From: Bog-473 sp963777485
GTDB taxonomy: Bacteria; Actinomycetota; Acidimicrobiia; Acidimicrobiales; RAAP-2
DNA: 64,000 bases
Direction of reading: 5' to 3'
NCBI GenBank assembly: GCA_963777485.1
Contig: CAVZQP010000001.1
Location: 124,001-188,000, forward strand
The translations under genes and the position numbers were made by a program. Below the pieces are notes generated by a model, which saw only the letters and a program-made list of their open reading frames with translations, searched no databases and was not told where the DNA came from. Shown in pieces: positions 1-7,772 of the stretch (positions within the stretch are counted from its first letter, which is position 1; each line of letters begins with the position of its first letter).

Positions 1-597
1 GTCGTCACCGGGATCCACACCGGTCAACGACTCCAGGTATTGCGACACCGCTCCCGGACCGACGCCCGCGGGCGCTTCGGCCCACGCGTCGACCACCTCG
101 AGCGACTCGTTCCGGACGAGCGCGGGCAGCAACGCACCGATATCGGGATGCTGTGCATCGGGCATCGACATGGGGGCGCCCCCGATGCGACCGGCCGACG
201 TGATCGGCTCCTGCGCCACGACCCAGCCGCCTGGCCGGACGGCTGCGGCCATCTTGGCGACGACGACAGCGGGGTCGAGCACGTGCAGGAGGAGGAAACG
301 GCAGAACGCAAGGTCCACCTCCTCGGGCAAGGACAGGTCCTCGCCGGCCTGGGTCAGGGCGATGACTTGGGCATGTGCCGCGGCGGCCCGCGCCACCTCG
401 TCGCGCGCCAGGGGATCGCTGTCGACCGCGTAGACGCGGCCGTCCCGGCCCACCATTTCGGCGAGAGCCACGGACACGTCGCCGCCGCCCGCGCCCACGT
501 CCACGCACCGCCAACCTGCGCCGAGCCCCAGACGGTCCAGTGCCGTTTCCAATGGCCGGCGGTAGACGTCGTCGCGCAGACCCTTGAGCTCACTCAT
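1..597 (-). CDS. Class I SAM-dependent methyltransferase, 3' end cut by window edge
   Basis: The reading frame is open from ATG at 597 to the window edge (199 codons, no stop seen). Residues 32-40 read VDVGAGGGD, the glycine-rich SAM-binding motif I, and VDSD at 58-61 ends the next strand, so a Rossmann-fold methyltransferase is clear. The substrate cannot be told. No strong Shine-Dalgarno precedes the ATG; a tiny leader ORF (590-628) overlaps it and may deliver ribosomes. The gene is divergent from the DUF6941-like gene. An in-frame TTG at 603 is an alternative start. Confidence 0.85.
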   Translation of the reverse strand, partial: MSELKGLRDDVYRRPLETALDRLGLGAGWRCVDVGAGGGDVSVALAEMVGRDGRVYAVDSDPLARDEVARAAAAHAQVIALTQAGEDLSLPEEVDLAFCRFLLLHVLDPAVVVAKMAAAVRPGGWVVAQEPITSAGRIGGAPMSMPDAQHPDIGALLPALVRNESLEVVDAWAEAPAGVGPGAVSQYLESLTGVDPGDD

Positions 598-628
598 TCG
601 CAAGGTTCCCGGCGAGCGGCAGCACCAT
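590..628 (-). CDS. Possible leaderless 12-residue leader peptide ORF
   Basis: The minus strand carries a TAGAGT box (642-637), an 8-nt spacer and an ATG at 628 that opens a 12-codon frame (MVLPLAGNLANE). Its TGA (592-590) lies just inside the methyltransferase gene, so it overlaps that gene's ATG in another frame. The geometry matches the leaderless promoters seen elsewhere in this window. A role as translational coupler or attenuator is inference only; chance occurrence is quite possible. Confidence 0.3.
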   Translation of the reverse strand: MVLPLAGNLANE

Positions 629-710
629 GGGACAGCACTCTAGGAGTCGGGGGAGTACGGGGACCGGTGTGCCACCCGAGCGTGAATCGAGCCGTCAGGC
701 CGTGGGCCGG

Positions 711-716
711 TAACCT
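711..716 (+). promoter_or_regulatory. Leaderless-type -10 box TAACCT
   Basis: TAACCT stands 8 nt before the GTG at 725. A transcript starting about 7-8 nt after a TANNNT box would begin at or next to the start codon. No Shine-Dalgarno is present, which agrees with leaderless translation. Confidence 0.5.
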
Positions 717-724
717 GCTCCCCC

Positions 725-1162
725 GTGAAGGTGACCATGTTGCTGTGCGATGCAGCCCAGGTGTCCGACGGCAAGCTCTACATCCTCGGCGGGGGATGGA
801 GCATGACCGGACCCGATCCAGTGCCATCGGCCGTGGCGTTGAAGATCGACGTCGATTGGCACGAGGCTGAGACCTCGCACCACTGGGAGCTGTTCCTCGA
901 GGACGCGGACGGCCGCCCGGTGCTGATGGAGACCGCCGACGGCACCCAACCCGTCGAGGTGCGCGGGGAGTTCACGGTGAGCCAGCCGCAGGGGATCCCA
1001 GAGGGATCGCCGATCGACGTCGCGCTGGCGGTGAACCTCGGGCCGATCCCCCTGGCGCCCGGAACGCGTTTCGCCTGGCGTCTCACCATCGACGGCGAAG
1101 CCCTGCCGGGTGCATCGCTCGGGTTCACGACGAGGCCCCGCCCTCCCGAAGCCGCCGAGTGA
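725..1162 (+). CDS. DUF6941-like conserved hypothetical protein
   Basis: This 145-residue protein opens with a conserved stretch (LLCDAAQV.DGKLYILGGG) that I recognise from the actinobacterial DUF6941 family, whose function is unknown. The rest is a predicted beta-rich fold without signal peptide or membrane segment. The GTG start at 725 is supported by the TAACCT box 8 nt upstream. Its stop overlaps the GTG of the MaoC-like gene (GTGA), so the two are very likely co-transcribed and translationally coupled. Family call from memory; no function is claimed. Confidence 0.75.
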   Translation: MKVTMLLCDAAQVSDGKLYILGGGWSMTGPDPVPSAVALKIDVDWHEAETSHHWELFLEDADGRPVLMETADGTQPVEVRGEFTVSQPQGIPEGSPIDVALAVNLGPIPLAPGTRFAWRLTIDGEALPGASLGFTTRPRPPEAAE

Positions 1163-1671
1163 CAGTCTACGAACGCCCCTTCGGCCGCTATCTCGAGGAC
1201 TTCGTGCCCGGTGACGTCTACCGGCACTGGCCCGGGAAGACGGTCACCGAATACGACGACCATCTCTTCTGCATGATCACGATGAACCACCACCCGCTAC
1301 ACACGAACGCATGGTTCGCCGAGCACGAGACCGTGCAGGGCAAGAACGTGGTCGTCGGGAACCTCGTCTACTCCCTGGTGCTCGGCATGAGCGTTCCCGA
1401 CGTCAGCGGCTCGTGCATCGCCAACTTGGAGGTCGAGTCGCTGCTGCACCGCAAGCCGACCTTCCACGGCGACACCATCTACGCCGAGACGCGGGTGCTC
1501 GATGTGACGCCGTCCAAGTCGAAGGACGACCGCGGCATCGTGACGGTCGAGACCAAGGGCTTCAACCAGCGCGGCGAGGAGGTGTGCTACTTCCGTCGCA
1601 AGCTCATGGTCTGGAAGACGGCCAGTGCACCGGCCCGGCAGCGCCCTTACGGCGACGACGTCTGGGACTGA
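1159..1671 (+). CDS. MaoC-like acyl dehydratase (hot-dog fold)
   Basis: A 170-residue single hot-dog-domain protein of the MaoC/acyl-CoA hydratase type. It resembles the mesaconyl-CoA hydratase-like group of short MaoC proteins, with a conserved run around residues 34-46 (DHLFCMITMNHHP) followed by a GNLVYSL stretch and a hydrophobic core strand (IANLEVE). The likely reaction is hydration or dehydration of an acyl-CoA thioester; the substrate is unknown. The GTG start overlaps the upstream stop. The mutY start overlaps its last 47 bp. Confidence 0.8.
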   Translation: MTVYERPFGRYLEDFVPGDVYRHWPGKTVTEYDDHLFCMITMNHHPLHTNAWFAEHETVQGKNVVVGNLVYSLVLGMSVPDVSGSCIANLEVESLLHRKPTFHGDTIYAETRVLDVTPSKSKDDRGIVTVETKGFNQRGEEVCYFRRKLMVWKTASAPARQRPYGDDVWD

Positions 1672-2557
1672 GGTCGTCGCACTCGCGCCTGGCCGGGCGC
1701 GTCGCTTCACGACGCGCGTTCTCGAGTGGGGTGCACAACACCGTCGCGATCTTCCGTGGCGCCACACTCGGGACCCCTGGAGGATCCTCGTTTCCGAGGT
1801 GATGCTGCAGCAGACCCAGGCGGACCGGGTCGTGCCGCACTACGAGAGCTTCGTCGAGACCTACCCGACACCCGCGGCGTGCGCCGCCAGCGGCTCGGCG
1901 GACGTTGTCCGCCGGTGGTCCGGCCTCGGCTACAACCGCCGCGCGCTCAACCTGCACCGGGCGGCGACGTCCATCGTTGACCGCCACGACGGCCAGGTGC
2001 CGTCGGACGACGCGGAACTGCGGGCGCTGCCGGGTGTCGGGGCGTACACGGCGCGGGCGCTTCGGTCCTTCGGGTTCGGCGAGGACGTCGCTGCCGTTGA
2101 CACGAACGGCGTGCGGGTGCTGGCCCGCGCCGTCGCCGGCGGCCGGCTCACCCCACCGGCCGCCTTCGCTCTCGGCGATCGTCTCGTGCCCCGCGCCGGT
2201 TCGTGGGAGTTCAACCAGTCGATGTTCGACCTGGGCGCGACCGTCTGCACCGCACGCCCCGAGTGCGGGCTCTGTCCACTGCGCCGCCAGTGCGCCTGGC
2301 GCCGAGGTGGCGGGGGAGACCCCTGGCGGGCGAGCCCGGCGGCGCGCCCGCAGAGCGCGTTTTCGGGCTCCGACCGGCAGGGCCGAGGGCGTCTGCTCGA
2401 GTCGCTGCGCAGTGCCGGCGTCCCTGCCGCTGAACTCGCCGGCGCCTGTGGCTGGCCGGGGGACGTCGCCCGCGCCGAGCGTGTCGCCGCCGCGTTGGTG
2501 GAAGAGGGCTTCGCCGAGTGGCGGGGGAACGCCAGTCGGGTGCTCCGGCTGCGCTGA
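1625..2557 (+). CDS. mutY: A/G-specific adenine glycosylase MutY
   Basis: MutY removes adenine mispaired with 8-oxoguanine in base excision repair. Visible features are the SEVMLQQTQ segment with the catalytic Glu, a helix-hairpin-helix (LPGVGAYTA), the catalytic Asp (AAVDTNGVRV) and four cysteines of a [4Fe-4S] loop. The cysteine spacing is C-x5-C-x2-C-x5-C, one residue shorter in the first gap than the usual C-x6-C-x2-C-x5-C. At 310 residues it lacks a full NUDIX-type recognition domain, and only a short helical tail follows. The GTG at 1625 lies inside the preceding gene, and no better in-frame start exists before the conserved N-terminus. Confidence 0.92.
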   Translation: MHRPGSALTATTSGTEVVALAPGRARRFTTRVLEWGAQHRRDLPWRHTRDPWRILVSEVMLQQTQADRVVPHYESFVETYPTPAACAASGSADVVRRWSGLGYNRRALNLHRAATSIVDRHDGQVPSDDAELRALPGVGAYTARALRSFGFGEDVAAVDTNGVRVLARAVAGGRLTPPAAFALGDRLVPRAGSWEFNQSMFDLGATVCTARPECGLCPLRRQCAWRRGGGGDPWRASPAARPQSAFSGSDRQGRGRLLESLRSAGVPAAELAGACGWPGDVARAERVAAALVEEGFAEWRGNASRVLRLR

Positions 2558-2561
2558 GCGG

Positions 2562-3437
2562 TCAGCGGGCGGTCAAGAAATCGATGATCCGCCGGTTGAC
2601 GAGATCGGGCTGCTCCACGTGGAGGAAGTGGCCGGTGCCGTCCACGATCTCCATCTCGGAACCCACTGCGAGGAAGTCGAGTGGCGAGCCGATCGACGAG
2701 AGCAGCATGCAGCCGTCGTCGCGCCCGTGGAGGTACAGCGTCGGCTTCGGCGTCGGCAACAGTGCGGCAGCCTGTTCGTCGGCCAGCTCGGGCGTCTGGT
2801 GCGCGGGGTCGAACATGGCGCGGTAGTAGCCGATGGCGGCGAGGATGTGCTCGGGGTCGCCGATCGACTCCTTCACCTTGGCCACGTCCCAAGTGCCGTC
2901 GTAGCCGGGTGACCAGTCGCGCCACAGGTTGTCGATGAAGGAGTAGTCGTCGATCGGGAGCGCGCCCTCCGCCATGGGCGACTGGAAGAAGAACATGTAC
3001 CAGCTCCGCTGCAGCTGTGCGTAGGTCAGCAAGTTCATGCCGATGGAGAGTGTCGGCGGAACGGCGGCGGTGACGGCGCGACGCCAGCGATCGGGCTGGT
3101 GGGCCACGGTTCCATACGTGGCGAGCGCGCCCCAGTCGTGGCCGATGATCACCGCATCCGACGTCGCCCCGAGCGCGTCGTGCAGAGCGTTGGCGTCGCG
3201 CACGAGCGCGCCGACTTGGTAATGACCGTCGGGCGGCACCGGGGACGGGGCGTAGCCGCGCAGGAACGGGGCGACCGCACGGAAGCCGGCGCCGGCAAGC
3301 TCGGGCAGCAGGTAGCGCCAGGTGTGAGCGGTGTCGGGGAACCCGTGCAAGCACAGGGCGAGCGGCCCGTCCTCTGGTCCGTCGGTGAGGCAGGCAAACT
3401 CCAGCCCGTTGGCGGAAATGGTCTCCTTCTGTCCCAT
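2562..3437 (-). CDS. Alpha/beta hydrolase, epoxide hydrolase-like
   Basis: A 291-residue alpha/beta hydrolase. The oxyanion-hole motif HGFPDT is at 31-36. The nucleophile elbow GHDWGA puts Asp101 as nucleophile, as in epoxide hydrolases and haloalkane dehalogenases, not Ser. Candidate catalytic His is near 270 (GTGHFLHVEQPD). The cap domain is Trp/Tyr-rich (about 150-210). Soluble and cytoplasmic by sequence. The substrate is unknown. It ends 4 bp from the mutY stop (convergent) and is divergent from the MBL gene. The ATG at 3437 is backed by a TACGTT box 7 nt upstream. Confidence 0.85.
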   Translation of the reverse strand: MGQKETISANGLEFACLTDGPEDGPLALCLHGFPDTAHTWRYLLPELAGAGFRAVAPFLRGYAPSPVPPDGHYQVGALVRDANALHDALGATSDAVIIGHDWGALATYGTVAHQPDRWRRAVTAAVPPTLSIGMNLLTYAQLQRSWYMFFFQSPMAEGALPIDDYSFIDNLWRDWSPGYDGTWDVAKVKESIGDPEHILAAIGYYRAMFDPAHQTPELADEQAAALLPTPKPTLYLHGRDDGCMLLSSIGSPLDFLAVGSEMEIVDGTGHFLHVEQPDLVNRRIIDFLTAR

Positions 3438-3444
3438 GCGACAG

Positions 3445-3450
3445 AACGTA
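3445..3450 (-). promoter_or_regulatory. Leaderless-type -10 box TACGTT
   Basis: On the minus strand TACGTT stands 7 nt before the ATG at 3437. With the TAGGGT box on the other strand, the 42-bp gap between the two divergent genes is filled by two back-to-back promoters. Confidence 0.5.
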
Positions 3451-3465
3451 TCGCCCCTCGGGATA

Positions 3466-3471
3466 TAGGGT
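3466..3471 (+). promoter_or_regulatory. Leaderless-type -10 box TAGGGT
   Basis: TAGGGT stands 8 nt before the GTG at 3480 and no Shine-Dalgarno is visible, so a leaderless transcript of the MBL-fold gene is likely. Confidence 0.5.
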
Positions 3472-3479
3472 CGTAGCCG

Positions 3480-4334
3480 GTGAACGTCACGTTCTACGGC
3501 GTGCGGGGGTCATGCCCGTGCTCGGGGGATCGCTACAGGCGGTACGGGGGGAACACCTCGTGCCTCGTCGTCGACATCGACGGGGACGAGCCGCTCATCG
3601 TCGACCTGGGCACGGGTCTGCGCGCGCTTGGTGACACCCTGCAGAAGGAGGTACGGGCGCTCGGCACGCCGTTGCATGCGACCGCCCTGCTCACCCATCT
3701 CCACTTCGACCACATCTTGGGCATCCCCTTCTTCGCTCCGTTGCACGACCCGGGCGCCCGCCTGACGGTCTACGGCCCCAGCCAGCCGAAGGGCACGCTG
3801 AAGGACGCGCTCCACGCGGCCGTGCAGCCGCCTGTGTTCCCGATCCACATGGAGCAGTTCCGCGGCGAGTTGATCACGGTCGATGTCGGTGCCGAGGACT
3901 TCTCAATCGGCACGGCGAAGGTGATGGCACGTCCCATTCCCCACTCCGGCGTCACGCTCGGCTTCCGGATCGAAGCCGAGGGGCGCTCGGTCGCGTACAT
4001 GTCCGACCACCAGGCACCGCTCGATCGCCGTGCCGTGCCCGACGCGGTGATGGAGCTGTGCCAGGACGTGGACCTCTTGATCCACGACGGCCAGTACACC
4101 GAGGACGAATTCTCCTCCAAGGCGGACTGGGGCCACTCAACGGCGGCCTACGCGGTCCACGTGGCCGCCGAATCCGGTGCCAAGCGGTTATTGCTCACGC
4201 ACCACGATCCGTCACACACCGACCGCGAGCTGGACAGGATCCTGTCCCAGGCGCGGCGGCTTCCCGAGGCGAAGAACATCGAAGACGTCTCCTCCGCGCA
4301 CGAGGCCCAGTCGATCGACCTCGGCAAGGCATAG
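3480..4334 (+). CDS. MBL-fold metallo-hydrolase, cyclic-phosphodiesterase-like
   Basis: A 284-residue metallo-beta-lactamase fold protein. The metal motif HLHFDH is at residues 73-78 and later ligands are likely in IPHSG (about 155), SDH (about 173) and LLTHHDPSH (about 240). The N-terminal FYGVRGSCPCSG segment is typical of the group related to phosphoribosyl-1,2-cyclic phosphodiesterase and two-component-linked MBL proteins. It probably cleaves a phosphodiester or other ester; the substrate is unknown. GTG start. A flavin reductase gene follows after 7 bp. Confidence 0.85.
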   Translation: MNVTFYGVRGSCPCSGDRYRRYGGNTSCLVVDIDGDEPLIVDLGTGLRALGDTLQKEVRALGTPLHATALLTHLHFDHILGIPFFAPLHDPGARLTVYGPSQPKGTLKDALHAAVQPPVFPIHMEQFRGELITVDVGAEDFSIGTAKVMARPIPHSGVTLGFRIEAEGRSVAYMSDHQAPLDRRAVPDAVMELCQDVDLLIHDGQYTEDEFSSKADWGHSTAAYAVHVAAESGAKRLLLTHHDPSHTDRELDRILSQARRLPEAKNIEDVSSAHEAQSIDLGKA

Positions 4335-4341
4335 ATCGTCT

Positions 4342-4818
4342 GTGACGGGCCTGGACGAGGCCCGGTTCCGCGAAGTGCTCGGGCATTTCGCCACCGGGAT
4401 CACGGTCGTGACCGCGCTCGAAGAGGGCGAGCCCGTCGGCTTCACCTGCCAGTCGTTCGCCGCGCTGTCGCTTGACCCGCCCATGGTGATCCTCGCGCCG
4501 GCGCGGAGTTCGACGAGCTGGCCGCGGATACGCCAAGCCGGCGCGTTCTGCGTGAACATCCTCGAAGAGCACCAAGAAGCGCTGTGCCGTACGTTCGCTG
4601 TCTCAGGCGGCGACAAGTTCGACGGCGTCGGCTGGTCGCCCGGCATAACCGGATCACCCGTCCTCACCGGGTCGCTCGCCGTCGTGGAATGTCGTCTCGG
4701 AGAGATCTTCGACGGCGGTGACCACGAGTTGGTCACCGGCCAGGTGGTTGCCATGGAGGTTGGAGAGGGCAGTCCGCTGCTGTTCTACCGCTCCGGCTTC
4801 GGCCGTTTCGCCTCCTGA
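4342..4818 (+). CDS. Flavin reductase-like (DIM6/NTAB) domain protein
   Basis: A 158-residue single-domain protein. The N-terminal part (FREVLGHFATGITVVTA) and the FTCQSFAALSLDPPMV stretch are the FMN-binding core of the flavin reductase / DIM6-NTAB family. Members reduce free FMN with NAD(P)H for a partner monooxygenase. A luciferase-like oxidoreductase lies two genes downstream in the same run, which makes it a plausible partner (inference). I chose the GTG at 4342 because the open frame upstream runs antisense-like through the MBL gene and does not match the family. Confidence 0.88.
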   Translation: MTGLDEARFREVLGHFATGITVVTALEEGEPVGFTCQSFAALSLDPPMVILAPARSSTSWPRIRQAGAFCVNILEEHQEALCRTFAVSGGDKFDGVGWSPGITGSPVLTGSLAVVECRLGEIFDGGDHELVTGQVVAMEVGEGSPLLFYRSGFGRFAS

Positions 4819-4830
4819 GGGGTCACCCGC

Positions 4831-4836
4831 TACCGT
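4831..4836 (+). promoter_or_regulatory. Leaderless-type -10 box TACCGT
   Basis: TACCGT lies 7 nt before the ATG at 4844, in the short gap after the flavin reductase stop. The same hexamer and spacing recur before the LCP gene and aceE. Confidence 0.5.
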
Positions 4837-4843
4837 TCCGGCG

Positions 4844-5389
4844 ATGCCAGAGATCATCCCCTCTTCCGTGATCGACGACGTCGTGCTGGTTCGGCCCGAC
4901 GTGCACGGCGACGAGCGCGGGCGCTTCGTCGAGTCCTACCGCCGCAGCTGGTTCCCCGACGGCCGGGAGATGGTGCAGGGCAACCGCTCCGAGAAGCAGG
5001 CGGGCGCGCTCGTCGGCCTGCACTTCCACCGGTTCCAGGCTGACTACTGGTACCTGTTGCGCGGGAAGATCCGTGTCGTCCTGCACGATCTGCGCATCGG
5101 CTCTCCGACCGACGGCAAGACCGAGGTGGTCGACCTCGATGGCGACGTCGACCAAGGCGTGTACATCCCGCCCGGTGTGGCCCACGGCTTCGCGGCGCAC
5201 ACTGACATCCTGCTGACGTACCTCGTGGACAATTACTACGACCCGGCGGACGAGTTGGGGTTGGCCTGGGACGACCCTGAGGTCGGCGCCGACTGGGGCG
5301 TCAGCGACCCGATCCTGTCGGGGCGTGACCAGAACAACCCGCGCCGCGGCGACATCCCGGACGACGTCCGGCCCCGCCACACGAAATAG
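4844..5389 (+). CDS. RmlC-like cupin (dTDP-4-dehydrorhamnose 3,5-epimerase superfamily)
   Basis: A 181-residue cupin with the overall order of RmlC: an early GDERGRFVESYR segment, GLHFH with a candidate catalytic His, an RIGSPT turn, IPPGVAHGF and a late WDDP. RmlC converts dTDP-4-keto-6-deoxyglucose to the L-lyxo epimer in rhamnose synthesis. Two residues usual in true RmlC look changed: the Arg before GLH is Val, and the PQ.KL lysine region reads FQADYW. It may therefore be a related epimerase or isomerase. The other rml genes are about 57 kb away at the end of the window. Start fixed by the TACCGT box. Confidence 0.75.
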   Translation: MPEIIPSSVIDDVVLVRPDVHGDERGRFVESYRRSWFPDGREMVQGNRSEKQAGALVGLHFHRFQADYWYLLRGKIRVVLHDLRIGSPTDGKTEVVDLDGDVDQGVYIPPGVAHGFAAHTDILLTYLVDNYYDPADELGLAWDDPEVGADWGVSDPILSGRDQNNPRRGDIPDDVRPRHTK

Positions 5390-5412
5390 GCCGGGCGCAG
5401 GGCCGGGGGCGC

Positions 5413-6663
5413 ATGCGATTCGGGATCTTCTACGAACACCAATTGCCCAGGCCGTGGGACGCCGGGGCCGAGCACACGCTGCTGAAGGACGCCCTCGAGC
5501 AGATCGAGCTGGCTGACCGCTTGGGCTTCGACTACCTATGGGAGGTCGAGCATCACTTCCTCGAGGAGTATTCGCACTCCTCGGCACCCGAGGTCTTCCT
5601 GGCCGCCGCCAGCCAGCGCACCTCACGGATCAGGATCGGGCACGGCATCGTCCAGCTCCCTTTCGGCTTCAACCACCCGGCCCGAGTGGCGGAGCGCATC
5701 GCGACGCTGGACCTGATCTCCGACGGGCGCGTCGAGTTCGGTACCGGCGAGTCGAGCTCGGAGATGGAGCTGGGCGGGTTCGGTGTGGAGCGGGCGCGCA
5801 AGCGTGCCGAATGGGCCGAGGCGCTCGACGTCGTGACGCGTCTGATGGTCGAGGAGCCCTTCGCCGGCCATGAGGGACCAGGACTCTCGATGCCGCCGCG
5901 CAACGTCGTGCCCAAGCCGCTGCAGAAGCCACACCCGCCATTGTGGGTGGCGTGTTCACGCCGCGAGACGATCCACCTGGCCGCGACCAAGGGCATCGGC
6001 GCCCTCTCCTTCTCCTTCATCGAAGCCGACGAGGCCCGCAAGTGGGTCGATGACTATTACGGCACCATCGCCTCAGAGGAGTGTGTGCCCGGTGGCTTCG
6101 CCGTCAATGCCAACCTGGCGTGCGTCCTGCCTTTCATGTGCCACGAAGACGAGGAGACCGCCATTGCCCGGGGCCTCGACGGTGGCCACTTCTTCGGGTA
6201 CTCGCTGGCGCACTACTACGCCTTCGGCCGCCATCGCCTGGGCGAGACGAACGTGTGGGACGAGTTCGAGCAGAACCGCTCGGCCTTCGGGTTCGACCGC
6301 CGCGTGGCTGCTCAGCAGGGTCAGGCGCTCGGAGCCAAGCTCCTCGAGGAGGGCCTCGGCGCCCTCCGTGGGGCGATCGGGACGCCCGATCAGGTGCGCC
6401 AACTCGTCCGGCGCTACGAGGAGGTCGGGGTGGACCAGCTCATCTTCGTGAGCCAGGCGGGCCGCAATCGGCATGAGCACATCTGTGAGTCCATGGAGCT
6501 CTTCGCACGGGAGGTGTTGCCCGAATTCGCCGAGCGGGCCGGCGGCGCGGAGGCCGCAAAGGAGGAGCGGTTGGGACCGGCGAAGGCGGCAGCCCTGACC
6601 AGGCGACCTCCTCCACGCACGTTGTCCGAACCGTATGAGGTGCCCGCCGTCCCTGCCCCCTAG
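5413..6663 (+). CDS. LLM-class flavin-dependent oxidoreductase (luciferase-like)
   Basis: A 416-residue TIM-barrel protein of the bacterial luciferase family. It begins MRFGIFYEHQLP, then has the typical WEVEHHF strand, a GHGIVQLPF strand and a VEFGTG turn. Members use reduced FMN or F420 to oxidise or reduce diverse substrates; the cofactor cannot be decided here. It follows the RmlC-like gene by 23 bp and is in the same run as a flavin reductase that could supply FMNH2. The C-terminal 40 residues are low-complexity and proline-rich. Confidence 0.85.
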   Translation: MRFGIFYEHQLPRPWDAGAEHTLLKDALEQIELADRLGFDYLWEVEHHFLEEYSHSSAPEVFLAAASQRTSRIRIGHGIVQLPFGFNHPARVAERIATLDLISDGRVEFGTGESSSEMELGGFGVERARKRAEWAEALDVVTRLMVEEPFAGHEGPGLSMPPRNVVPKPLQKPHPPLWVACSRRETIHLAATKGIGALSFSFIEADEARKWVDDYYGTIASEECVPGGFAVNANLACVLPFMCHEDEETAIARGLDGGHFFGYSLAHYYAFGRHRLGETNVWDEFEQNRSAFGFDRRVAAQQGQALGAKLLEEGLGALRGAIGTPDQVRQLVRRYEEVGVDQLIFVSQAGRNRHEHICESMELFAREVLPEFAERAGGAEAAKEERLGPAKAAALTRRPPPRTLSEPYEVPAVPAP

Positions 6664-6684
6664 ACGTCACGAAGTCGATGTCCT

Positions 6685-6700
6685 GCGGGAGCGCTCCCGC
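6685..6700. repeat. 16-bp perfect palindrome (hairpin) GCGGGAGCGCTCCCGC
   Basis: A perfect inverted repeat with 6-bp arms around GCGC lies between the luciferase-like gene and the next gene. No T-run follows, so it is either a terminator without a U-tract or a regulator site. A similar hairpin (CGGGAG-GCG-CTCCCG) occurs at 8266-8280. Confidence 0.45.
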
Positions 6701-6739
6701 GGTCCTGCGAGGCCTGCCGATCCTGTTGAATAGAGGGCA

Positions 6740-7738
6740 GTGTGGATCGGTGGGATCTTGGCTGCTGTGGTCGTCGTGGGCGTCATCGCGGCCGCCGTTT
6801 TCCGCAACCGCACGCGGGACGAGGTGCACTCGATCGAGCACTATCACCGCCAGCTGCACACGCTCGAGGAGATGCGCACGCACTCTCCTTCCGGGTCGGA
6901 AGGCAACGGGGACAACGGACACGACGAAGCCCCGTACCCGGCGAGCGCATTCCGCGTCTCCGGCTCTTCGACCGTGCGTCTGACCGATGCGGGCCACACC
7001 ATCGTCCCGCCCGCCCCGCCACCGCCGGTGAAGAACCCGGGAGAGCCGGTGCTCTTCGTCGACTCGCACGTCACAACGGACGCGTCGGATCCGTCCAAGA
7101 CCACCTTCATGAGAGGGGTCGACGACAAGGCGCTGCACTCCATCAACCACCGTCCGAAGCGACTCGGCGTCCTCATTGCGATGGCAGCCGTGGTCGTCTT
7201 GATCGTGGTCCTCATCGTGGCGGGAATGCACTCCAACACGCCGCCGGCAAAGCACCACCCAACATTGGGCACGGCGACGACGGTGACGTCGACCCCGACG
7301 CACTCGCATCACCCACGTTCGGGCACCGGAGGATCGAGCGGCCACAAGAGCCATAAGAAGTCGTCGGTCACGACGACCACCGTTGCGGCGGTCGTGTCTG
7401 CGCCCGCTCCAACGTCTCCGAACGCGGCCAACTATGAAGTGGGCATTGCCAGCTATTCACTCACGTTGTCAGCCACGTCGGGTGACTGTTGGGTTTCGGC
7501 GACGAACACATCCACGGGCGACGTGCTCTTCACCGGGGTCCTGACGGCAGGCCAATCGCACACCCTCGCCGCCACCGGTCCGGTCACGATCGTCGCGGGT
7601 GCGCCGGCGGACTTTGCGGCGACGGTCAACGGCGTGGCCGTGCAGTTGCCCTTCGGGTTTCAGGCGCCGTTCACGCTGACGTTGGAAACGCCGGGGGCAG
7701 CCGGCGGATCGTCGTCGACCACCACGACGACCTCGTGA
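6740..7738 (+). CDS. Membrane protein with RodZ-C (DUF4115)-like extracytoplasmic domain
   Basis: A 332-residue protein. Residues 1-20 are one hydrophobic segment, residues about 143-166 a second (LGVLIAMAAVVVLIVVLIV), and a Thr/Ser/His-rich linker follows. The last about 95 residues (from YEVGIASYSLTL) form a beta-rich domain that resembles DUF4115, the C-terminal domain of RodZ, which acts in cell shape and wall synthesis. The RodZ N-terminal helix-turn-helix is absent, so this is not a standard RodZ. The GTG at 6740 has GAGGG just upstream. No operon partner is obvious. Domain call is by pattern recognition only. Confidence 0.65.
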   Translation: MWIGGILAAVVVVGVIAAAVFRNRTRDEVHSIEHYHRQLHTLEEMRTHSPSGSEGNGDNGHDEAPYPASAFRVSGSSTVRLTDAGHTIVPPAPPPPVKNPGEPVLFVDSHVTTDASDPSKTTFMRGVDDKALHSINHRPKRLGVLIAMAAVVVLIVVLIVAGMHSNTPPAKHHPTLGTATTVTSTPTHSHHPRSGTGGSSGHKSHKKSSVTTTTVAAVVSAPAPTSPNAANYEVGIASYSLTLSATSGDCWVSATNTSTGDVLFTGVLTAGQSHTLAATGPVTIVAGAPADFAATVNGVAVQLPFGFQAPFTLTLETPGAAGGSSSTTTTTS

Positions 7739-7745
7739 GACTGCG

Positions 7746-7772
7746 ACGACCCAACCGGCCCGTCGGGGTCGT
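7746..7772. terminator. Inverted repeat between convergent genes
   Basis: ACGACCC (7746-7752) and GGGTCGT (7766-7772) can form a 7-bp stem with a 13-nt loop, exactly in the gap between two convergent stop codons. There is no T-tract, so factor-independent termination is not certain. Confidence 0.4.
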
